DNA of 5,187 nt from Bacteroidales bacterium (lineage in GTDB: Bacteria > Bacteroidota > Bacteroidia > Bacteroidales > WCHB1-69), in contig JAKSMH010000121.1 in the NCBI GenBank assembly GCA_024400715.1, positions 1 through 5,187 on the forward strand. Reading direction: 5' to 3'. Position 1 is the first letter of the stretch, and every line of letters starts with the position of its first letter. The translations under genes were made by a program, and so were the position numbers. The notes beneath the pieces are model-generated. The model had not been told where the DNA came from and searched no databases. It saw only the letters and a list, made by a program, of their open reading frames with translations. Shown here piece by piece: positions 1 to 5,187 of the stretch.

Positions 1-1092
1 AATGTCGAACTGATCCCAAACCGCGCCGTGCGTTTGTTCCGCCAAACGATATGCCACTTCCCGCGCTTTCAGATTATTCTTATTGACCGCATATTTCCGT
101 CTGGATATCTTTTTATATGAATCATTATTGGTAATAAAGACGAAGGCACAGTCGGGATTTTCGTTTTGTATTTTTTTAATCAGTTGTAAATATCGATTTT
201 CAAAAACGTGCATATCGAAATTGGGCGCATTGGCGTCGTTGATGCCGATACCGAAAATCACCATATCCGCCTGCAGCAGTTCAAAGTCCATTTGGAAATA
301 CGGCCCGCGCAGGTAGTCATCTAAATCCGCACCGTTTACGCCAATGGAATGGAACGTGCGTCCGGACTTGTCGTTGTCGAGCAGCACGCCGGTCAAGGCA
401 AAGCGCTGACCGGAATCGCAGGGCATCACCACGGCAAAGGAATCGGGGACTTCGGGAACCTCAAAGACAAAACGGCGCTGTTCAAAATCCTTGATGACAG
501 GATAAAAGAACGAGGTATCTATGCGAATCCAGGGAACGACCTTGTTGCTGTCAGATTCGCCCAAGACGACAATCCTGGTGGTGCTAAAAGTCAAATCCGT
601 ATCATTAGACATCATCATGATTTCCGCTGGCTGATTTTCGACATAAACAGAAATGCCCGTCACACCCAGTGGCACGGGATGTTCTTGATAGACATTGCGA
701 ATGAGTTGAAACTCGCAGGATCGTTTGACCTTGTAGTCGGCAGGATTATTGCATTTATTGGCTGCCGAATACGGGAAAATCATTCCTCTTCGAGCTATCA
801 AATCCGGATAAGAAAGCAGCAGGTTTCGCCGAATCGTGTGCGAGAGCGTTCCTGCCTGCACGTGAGAGGAACCGATATGAACGATATTGATATTGCCCTT
901 GCCGGAAGTCACCACTTCGGAAAAGCGATGAAAGAAAGGCACCAACAGCGAATTCTGCCTGTCAAAAGCCAAGGTGTCGGCTTCATAACGCACAAAATCC
1001 AAGCTATCGACCTCGGCCACCCGCATTTGAGCGAAAATCGGAGGAAAACAGCCCAGCAACAGCAATAAGAAAAGGACTAATTTACGGTCCAT
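1..1092 (-). CDS. Exported SGNH/GDSL-family hydrolase, second of a tandem pair (3' end missing)
   Basis: The minus-strand frame is open from an ATG at 1092 to the window edge, giving 364 codons with no stop. Residues 1-21 form an export signal: MDRK, a hydrophobic run, then IFA before Gln22, which suits signal peptidase I. A lipobox-like LLGC (Cys15) makes a lipoprotein possible. Block I of the SGNH fold is I-G-S-S-H-V-Q-A-G at residues 73-81, with Ser76 as the likely nucleophile; the usual Asp of G-D-S is Ser75. Block III is G-I-N-D at 283-286. The fragment stops just after AVWDQFDI, which aligns with AAYWDLYAA in the upstream paralogue, so the DxxH block with the catalytic His should lie in the missing roughly 50-100 residues. 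The long stretch between blocks I and III suggests an inserted beta-rich domain. The likely role is removal or transfer of acyl groups on an envelope glycan; the substrate is unknown. The start overlaps the upstream gene by 16 bases. Confidence 0.85.
   Translation of the reverse strand, partial: MDRKLVLFLLLLLGCFPPIFAQMRVAEVDSLDFVRYEADTLAFDRQNSLLVPFFHRFSEVVTSGKGNINIVHIGSSHVQAGTLSHTIRRNLLLSYPDLIARRGMIFPYSAANKCNNPADYKVKRSCEFQLIRNVYQEHPVPLGVTGISVYVENQPAEIMMMSNDTDLTFSTTRIVVLGESDSNKVVPWIRIDTSFFYPVIKDFEQRRFVFEVPEVPDSFAVVMPCDSGQRFALTGVLLDNDKSGRTFHSIGVNGADLDDYLRGPYFQMDFELLQADMVIFGIGINDANAPNFDMHVFENRYLQLIKKIQNENPDCAFVFITNNDSYKKISRRKYAVNKNNLKAREVAYRLAEQTHGAVWDQFDI
1077..1092 (-). other. 16-base overlap of the two SGNH genes (possible translational coupling)
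   Basis: The TAG stop of the upstream SGNH gene is at 1077-1079 and the ATG of the downstream one is at 1090-1092, in a different frame. No Shine-Dalgarno sequence precedes the ATG. The overlap suggests that ribosomes ending or pausing on the first gene supply the second, keeping the two enzymes in a set ratio. Coupling is an inference; the overlap itself is directly visible. Confidence 0.7.
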
Positions 1093-2516
1093 AATGAATC
1101 CAATTGGGTTTTATCGATTTTCTTCCTCATCTTATAAAAATCATAAACCTCTTCGAAAGAATTAGCAAGCACTTGTCCCATTTTTTCGGCACCTTTCGGA
1201 GTAAAATGGACATAGTCGGGTCCTGCCAAACCAGATTTCACGAACTGGATCATCGAGTTTTCTCCACCCATAGCCGCATACAGGTCCCAATACGCCGCAC
1301 CGTTTTCCAAGGCGGCCGCCTTCAAGGCTTCCACCAACTTTGGCAGACACGGATAAGTGCGCAAAGAGCCACCCTTTCGAGTGGACATATCAGAAGGACC
1401 GATATAGACTACCGCCGCACGGGGATAAAGACTTCTGATATAGCGAATTTGCTTGGCCGTTGATTCCTTAAACTTCTGAATACTAACATCATTGTATAAT
1501 GCCGGAACTGAGTTTCCTCCAAATTGAAGCAGGATAATGCCCACGTCGGACAATTGGCAACAACGTTGCAGAATCGTATCTTTAATCTGGGTAAAAATCG
1601 TTCCGGAGCAGCCGCGCAACGGAATATTGTCCACATTGACGCCATAACCGTTATCCACCATGATACCATAAATATCGGACGAACCCGATAAACGAATCGT
1701 CAGGGTTTTGGCAACACTGTCCAAAGGACAATCCAACAACTGGATTCCCTTACCAGGACTTTGAACCGCATAGTCACGATTTTGTCCTTTAGCCTTGACA
1801 GATAAGGCGAAATTGCCGGTATGGTCATTCACCAACACTTTCACCGACGAGAAGGACTTAACGCGTTCTCGGGCAGCGTGATGATTAGAAGCATATACAT
1901 TTACGACTGCGGAGCCGTTCAGTCTATAACTTTTAGCCATAATGCCGTAATTTCCTGAGGAAGTTCTCGCACCGGCGTCACCGTAAGGCGCATACGCCGT
2001 CAAATCGCCGGAAGCACGCTGTGCCACGACCGCAGACGGAATCGTCTGGATTGCAGGAATCATACCCGGACCACCGCCGCCGAACTTCGACTGGAAAAAC
2101 TCACGCAGATTAGCGGACAAACGATCCATTTCGATTTGAGAATCGCCATAATGCAGAATTCTGATTATGCGATGATTGCGTTTTGCAGCAGCCATCTCAT
2201 CAAAAATCCCGTCAAAAAAGGCCACATTATTCTCTGGAAAATAAAACTGTCCCGCATCACCGACAAAGACCTCCTTATAATGTTTAAGGGTATCTTTCAG
2301 CGAATTCAACTCTTCCAATTTCACCGAATCCTCAAAACTCAGTTTGGGTTCTACCACTTCGGTTTCCAAGGGTTCACGCACAAGCACTTCCTCAATCTTG
2401 GGAAAACGCAGATTCGTCTCTCCCACCTTGACGCCATTCCTTGGGAAAAGCAAAGCCACTACAGCCAATGCGGCAATAATGGCAAGCATAAACAATAGAA
2501 TTTTATAACTTTTCAT
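1077..2516 (-). CDS. Membrane-anchored SGNH/GDSL-family hydrolase, first of a tandem pair
   Basis: This complete protein has 479 residues. Residues 6-24 form one hydrophobic segment with no clear cleavage site, so it is probably an inner-membrane anchor with the enzyme in the periplasm. An acidic, Pro-containing linker follows (about 25-70). The SGNH blocks are all visible: block I G-D-S-Q-I-E at 124-129 with Ser126 as nucleophile, a block II Gly in RGCSG at 301-305, block III G-G-N-S at 333-336 with Asn335, and block V D-Y-V-H at 434-437 with Asp434 and His437. About 170 residues separate blocks I and II, much more than in a minimal SGNH domain, so a beta-sandwich or carbohydrate-binding insert is likely. 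Such proteins are esterases or O-acyltransferases for polysaccharide or peptidoglycan; which applies here cannot be read from the sequence. It begins 29 bases after the Mrp-type gene and overlaps the next SGNH gene, suggesting the two are co-translated. Confidence 0.92.
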   Translation of the reverse strand: MKSYKILLFMLAIIAALAVVALLFPRNGVKVGETNLRFPKIEEVLVREPLETEVVEPKLSFEDSVKLEELNSLKDTLKHYKEVFVGDAGQFYFPENNVAFFDGIFDEMAAAKRNHRIIRILHYGDSQIEMDRLSANLREFFQSKFGGGGPGMIPAIQTIPSAVVAQRASGDLTAYAPYGDAGARTSSGNYGIMAKSYRLNGSAVVNVYASNHHAARERVKSFSSVKVLVNDHTGNFALSVKAKGQNRDYAVQSPGKGIQLLDCPLDSVAKTLTIRLSGSSDIYGIMVDNGYGVNVDNIPLRGCSGTIFTQIKDTILQRCCQLSDVGIILLQFGGNSVPALYNDVSIQKFKESTAKQIRYIRSLYPRAAVVYIGPSDMSTRKGGSLRTYPCLPKLVEALKAAALENGAAYWDLYAAMGGENSMIQFVKSGLAGPDYVHFTPKGAEKMGQVLANSFEEVYDFYKMRKKIDKTQLDSLWTVN

Positions 2517-2545
2517 TGATGAAAGTCAAAAAGAGGCCCAAAAAA

Positions 2546-3460
2546 TTAGTGATTACAATGGTGTGAGCAAGAACTGCAATCGTGGTTGCAAGACTGCGAC
2601 TGTTCGCAATGCTCGTGATCACATTCGTGGTGATGTTCAACTTCTTCAATAGGAGCATTTTGCAATTGGTAAACCACTTCTTCGGCGATGTTATCAAAAG
2701 CAGCATTAATTTCTGCATTATTGAGATCCATCAAGTTGGCACCCTTTTCTGCGGTTTCTCCAACTTCTTGAATCAAAGGAATTTGAGCCAACAGAACGGT
2801 ACTAAACTCATTGGCTAAAGTCTGACCGCCACCTTGTCCGAACAGGAAATATTTCTCTTCGGGATGCTGTTTGGGCGTAAACCAAGACATATTTTCCACC
2901 ACGCCGAACAAAGGCACGTTCATCTTTTCGGGAGAGAACATTTCGGCACCCTTGCGGGCATCGTTCACGGCAATGACCTGAGGTGTTGTCACGATGACAG
3001 CCCCGTCGATTTTGAATTGCTGGATAGTTGAAATCTGAATATCGCCGGTTCCCGGAGGAAAATCCACCACCATATAGTCGATCTCGCCCCAGTCGGTCTG
3101 CGTAAACAGCTGAGCCATAGCGCCGCCGGCAAGTGGTCCACGCCAAATCACGGCCTTGTCCTTATCGACCAAAAAGCCGATGGAATTGATTTTAACGCCG
3201 TATTTTTCCTTTGGAGCCATAATTTCCTGTCCGTTGGCATCCACGCTGACGCCCACCATTTCGTTTTCCATACCAAATGACGTCGGCAGGGAAGGAGCAT
3301 ACAGGGCGGCATCGACCAAAGCCGTCTTGTAACCTTTTTTAGCCAAGGTTATGGCTAAATTAGCGGAAACCGTTGATTTTCCAACGCCTCCTTTACCGGA
3401 AGCTACCACGATAATGTGCTTCACTCCCTTTAATCTGGTTTTTTGCATTCCACAACTCAT
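2546..3460 (-). CDS. mrp: Short Mrp/NBP35-type P-loop ATPase with a His/Cys-rich C-terminal tail
   Basis: This 304-residue cytoplasmic ATPase belongs to the SIMIBI class (Mrp/ApbC/NBP35), whose members carry and deliver Fe-S clusters. The deviant Walker A motif is G-K-G-G-V-G-K-S-T at 22-30, the switch II region is V-D-F-P-P-G-T-G-D at 132-140, and ENMSWFTP at 189-196 resembles Bacteroides Mrp. Three things are odd. The N-terminal MIP18/DUF59 domain is absent: the P-loop begins 21 residues from the start, and the 60 bases upstream have no room for one. Switch I reads D50-A-A-L-Y-A-P-S57, where the family normally has D-A-D-x-Y/F-G-P-S, so the second Asp is Ala52. Residues 276-304 hold nine His and six Cys. 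The usual C-terminal CxxC of many Mrp proteins is not seen at its normal place. The ATG at 3460 is preferred over Met5 because it follows an A-rich leader and keeps Cys3. The family call is firm; Fe-S carrier function is inferred, and a nickel or zinc chaperone role is an alternative. Confidence 0.93.
   Translation of the reverse strand: MSCGMQKTRLKGVKHIIVVASGKGGVGKSTVSANLAITLAKKGYKTALVDAALYAPSLPTSFGMENEMVGVSVDANGQEIMAPKEKYGVKINSIGFLVDKDKAVIWRGPLAGGAMAQLFTQTDWGEIDYMVVDFPPGTGDIQISTIQQFKIDGAVIVTTPQVIAVNDARKGAEMFSPEKMNVPLFGVVENMSWFTPKQHPEEKYFLFGQGGGQTLANEFSTVLLAQIPLIQEVGETAEKGANLMDLNNAEINAAFDNIAEEVVYQLQNAPIEEVEHHHECDHEHCEQSQSCNHDCSSCSHHCNH
2549..2635 (-). other. His/Cys-rich metal-binding tail of the Mrp-type ATPase
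   Basis: Residues 276-304 start with HHHECDHEHC and end with CNHDCSSCSHHCNH. Cysteines are at 280, 285, 291, 295, 298 and 302; histidines are at 276, 277, 278, 282, 284, 293, 300, 301 and 304. The last four cysteines are spaced CX3CX2CX3C. The density of thiol and imidazole ligands points to binding of an Fe-S cluster or of zinc, nickel or copper. The frame stays intact to a TAA stop, so this is a real extension and not read-through of noise. Confidence 0.8.
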
Positions 3461-3520
3461 AATATTTATGTTTTTAAATTATTCGATAGAAATAAATTTC
3501 ATTAATTTTCTTGATTAAGA

Positions 3521-4267
3521 TTAAAAGTCAATCACCTTCAATTGTTTTTGAGCCTCATCCACCGACATTAGATTAAAATGCCACCATTCCGAATCGAAGG
3601 TTTGGAGACCTGCTTCCGTCATCACCTTGCGGAGCAGAAGGCGGTTTTCCAATTCGCGAACCGTGATTCTACCTTCCGTCAACAAGGCCTGTTCGCAATC
3701 GATATTGGCCTCGCGACCGAAGAAATCGTATTCAGAACCCATAGGCAACGGATTTCCTGTACAATCCATTAACGTAACATCAACGGCAGCCCCGTAATTG
3801 TGCATTCCGTGACCTTTATCGGGATTGCTCACATATTTCATCTTATCGGTATTTTTCACCCTGTTCCACATTTCGCGCTGGATGCTGATAGGGCGGGCCG
3901 CATCATAAACCATCAGGTTCAAATCCGGACGAAGGACTTTCAACAGCTGCTGCGCCTTGACCACCTTATTGGCCAAATCGGGCAGCATAAACGCCTTATT
4001 CAGACTGGAATACAACTGTCTTCCCATAAAATTGTATGGCGTGGCATACACCAAATGAACCGCAATACTCGAATCCAATTCGGCAATATCCACCATTCCC
4101 ATCGCACGCAACTTCGCTTCCAACGGGGTATCGGAATGGGCGGGAACGCAAACGGTGTCGGTAAACACATTCTGACAATTCATTACAGATGCTTCATTTT
4201 TCTTAGAAGAGCAAGAAAAACAAAGCAACATCAAAACGAAGAAACCAATAAACTGAAAATTTTTCAT
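3521..4267 (-). CDS. ddpX: D-alanyl-D-alanine dipeptidase (VanX/DdpX type, peptidase M15D), lipoprotein
   Basis: This 248-residue zinc dipeptidase would cleave D-Ala-D-Ala or related D,D-dipeptides. The ATG at 4267 is chosen because it gives a compact signal sequence; a TTG at 4279 would add only four residues. Residues 1-18 are a lipoprotein-like signal ending LLCFS before Cys19, with Cys16 at the -3 site instead of the more usual Leu. This predicts a lipid-anchored protein in the periplasm or outer membrane. The residues after Cys19 (SSKKNE) lack the acidic run typical of surface-exported Bacteroidota lipoproteins. VanX-type residues are present: Arg125 in DAARP, zinc ligands His156 and Asp163 in H-N-Y-G-A-A-V-D, and E227-W-W-H230, giving catalytic Glu227 and zinc ligand His230. 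LPMGSEYDFF at 174-183 also matches the family. VanX of enterococci is cytoplasmic and works with VanH and VanA; here there are no such neighbours and the enzyme is exported, so recycling or use of wall-derived dipeptide is more likely than glycopeptide resistance. Confidence 0.93.
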   Translation of the reverse strand: MKNFQFIGFFVLMLLCFSCSSKKNEASVMNCQNVFTDTVCVPAHSDTPLEAKLRAMGMVDIAELDSSIAVHLVYATPYNFMGRQLYSSLNKAFMLPDLANKVVKAQQLLKVLRPDLNLMVYDAARPISIQREMWNRVKNTDKMKYVSNPDKGHGMHNYGAAVDVTLMDCTGNPLPMGSEYDFFGREANIDCEQALLTEGRITVRELENRLLLRKVMTEAGLQTFDSEWWHFNLMSVDEAQKQLKVIDF

Positions 4268-4325
4268 ATCAAAAAACAAATTTCCACATTCAAAAAATCA
4301 ATCTATACGAAGATGGCAACGGACT

Positions 4326-5187
4326 TTAGATTTTCTGCAAATGAGATCCTTCTTTCGTATCCACAATCGCATATCCCTTGGCCTTGATGGCATCGCGCGC
4401 CGCGTCGGCCTGAGCCCAATTCTTTTCCGCACGGAATTGATTGCGTTGGGCCAGCAGTTCCACGACTTCCGCAGGAATTTCTTCCTGAACTTCGGGTTCC
4501 GCATTAACTTCCGTCAAGCCGAAAACCTTATCAAATTCCATCAGCAAGGTATATTTCTCATCATTGTTGACGGATTTATCGTGAATTAGGTTCCACATCG
4601 TAGCCAATGCCTGCGGCGTATTCAAATTATTAAAAACACCCTGTTTGAACTCGTCCAAATACTTGACAGCTGTCTCGCTCAACTTATCCAACGAAAGAAG
4701 CTGTGGATTTTCCTTTTTCAGATTATCCATAAAAGCGCACCACTTGTTGTAGGCATTGTTGGCGCCCATCAAAATTTCCTTACTATAAAGCAGCTGTTTG
4801 CGATAATGCGCATTCAAACACAAATATCTGAATGCCAATGGTTTGATTCCATATTCACGCAAGGTATCGAGATTAACCACATTACCCAACGACTTGCTCA
4901 TTTTTTCGGCATTACTCATCGTTAGGAATTCGCAGTGAAGCCAATAATTGACAAAGCGTTTGCCCGTGGCGCATTCCGACTGGGCGATTTCGTTGGTATG
5001 GTGAATGGTCACGTGATCGATGCCACCGGTATGGATATCGAAAGTCTCGCCCAAGTATTTCATCGACATCGCAGAGCATTCCACGTGCCAACCCGGGAAG
5101 CCAACGCCCCACGGAGAATCCCATTCCATATCGCGCTTTTCGGTCGGCGTGGAGAATTTCCACAAAGCGAAATCGGGTTTATTGTGT
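4326..5187 (-). CDS. cysS: Cysteinyl-tRNA synthetase, C-terminal part (5' end beyond window)
   Basis: This cytoplasmic class Ia synthetase attaches cysteine to tRNA-Cys. The 286 visible residues begin HNKPDFALWK, the conserved stretch in the middle of the catalytic domain, so roughly the first 170-200 residues are missing. Visible features, numbered from the first visible residue, are GFPGWHVECSAM (29-40), the HTGGIDH...HHTNEIAQ segment (52-69) and KMSKS at 95-99. Cys37, His62 and Glu66 correspond to three of the four zinc ligands of the E. coli enzyme (C209, H234, E238). The DALR-type helical region and a normal C-terminus (RDAIKAKGYAIVDTKEG) follow, ending in TAA at 4326. The segment reading TGGIDHVTIHHTNE differs from the more usual GGGxDLxFPHHENE, pointing to a divergent subgroup. 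It is the first visible gene of the co-directional run, 58 bases upstream of the dipeptidase gene. Confidence 0.96.
   Translation of the reverse strand, partial: HNKPDFALWKFSTPTEKRDMEWDSPWGVGFPGWHVECSAMSMKYLGETFDIHTGGIDHVTIHHTNEIAQSECATGKRFVNYWLHCEFLTMSNAEKMSKSLGNVVNLDTLREYGIKPLAFRYLCLNAHYRKQLLYSKEILMGANNAYNKWCAFMDNLKKENPQLLSLDKLSETAVKYLDEFKQGVFNNLNTPQALATMWNLIHDKSVNNDEKYTLLMEFDKVFGLTEVNAEPEVQEEIPAEVVELLAQRNQFRAEKNWAQADAARDAIKAKGYAIVDTKEGSHLQKI

Noticed and set aside
349..1068. Plus-strand open frame of 239 codons
   Set aside because: It lies opposite the second SGNH gene, whose frame has an export signal and SGNH blocks. The plus-strand product is rich in His, Arg and Gln with no recognisable domain, as expected of an antisense shadow.
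2503..2718. Minus-strand open frame overlapping the Mrp tail and the start of the first SGNH gene
   Set aside because: It is out of frame with both, and its apparent hydrophobic run comes from shifted reading of the His/Cys-rich codons. No homology is recognisable.
2808..3146. Minus-strand open frame of 112 codons inside the Mrp-type gene
   Set aside because: It is a shifted reading of the switch II region, with an Arg- and Cys-rich product and no independent start context.
3509..3520. Inverted repeat TCTT-GATT-AAGA just after the dipeptidase stop codon
   Set aside because: The stem is only four mostly A/T base pairs with no U-tract of useful length in the transcript, too weak to call a terminator.
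3461..3520. Possible Bacteroidota promoter (-33 TTTG, -7 TAnnTTTG) upstream of the Mrp-type gene
   Set aside because: The gap is A/T-rich but I found no pair of elements with the right sequence and spacing; TAATTTAA is only a partial match. The same holds for 4268-4325.
4268..4279. Alternative TTG start for the dipeptidase
   Set aside because: The ATG at 4267 gives a standard lipoprotein signal beginning MKN; the TTG adds four residues including an Asp before the signal.
3800..4387. Plus-strand open frame of 195 codons
   Set aside because: It is antisense to the dipeptidase gene and crosses into the end of cysS. It has a His/Ile-rich composition and no motif, while the minus strand encodes two clear enzymes here.

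Overview
The window most likely comes from a member of the Bacteroidota, probably Bacteroidales. The grounds are that no gene start has a recognisable Shine-Dalgarno sequence and the leaders are A/T-rich. The Mrp-type ATPase also carries an ENMSWFTP segment like that of Bacteroides Mrp proteins, as I remember them, and there is a tandem pair of envelope SGNH hydrolases of a type I associate with this phylum. The assignment is an inference from sequence style, not a database result.

All five genes lie on the minus strand, so transcription runs from the right edge to the left. In that order they are: the 3' part of a cysteinyl-tRNA synthetase gene (4326-5187, cut by the right edge); a VanX/DdpX-type D-Ala-D-Ala dipeptidase lipoprotein (3521-4267); a short Mrp/NBP35-type P-loop ATPase with a His/Cys-rich C-terminal tail (2546-3460); a membrane-anchored SGNH hydrolase (1077-2516); and a second, exported SGNH hydrolase (1-1092, cut by the left edge). 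Gaps are 58, 60 and 29 bases, and the last two genes overlap by 16 bases. No stretch over 300 bases lacks a gene. I found no RNA gene, mobile element, CRISPR array, convincing terminator or convincing promoter. The close packing fits one transcript, or two with a break in one of the A/T-rich gaps of about 60 bases.

Functionally the right part is housekeeping (charging tRNA-Cys), while the dipeptidase and the SGNH pair belong to the cell envelope. The SGNH pair looks like a deacylase/acyltransferase module acting on a surface or wall polymer. Its acyl-donor partner, often an MBOAT protein, would be expected just beyond the left edge if the usual arrangement holds.

The most unusual gene is the Mrp-type ATPase. 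It has no N-terminal MIP18/DUF59 domain. It has Ala in place of the second Asp of the switch I motif (D-A-A-L-Y-A-P-S instead of D-A-D-x-Y/F-G-P-S). It ends in a tail with nine His and six Cys, including a CX3CX2CX3C cluster.
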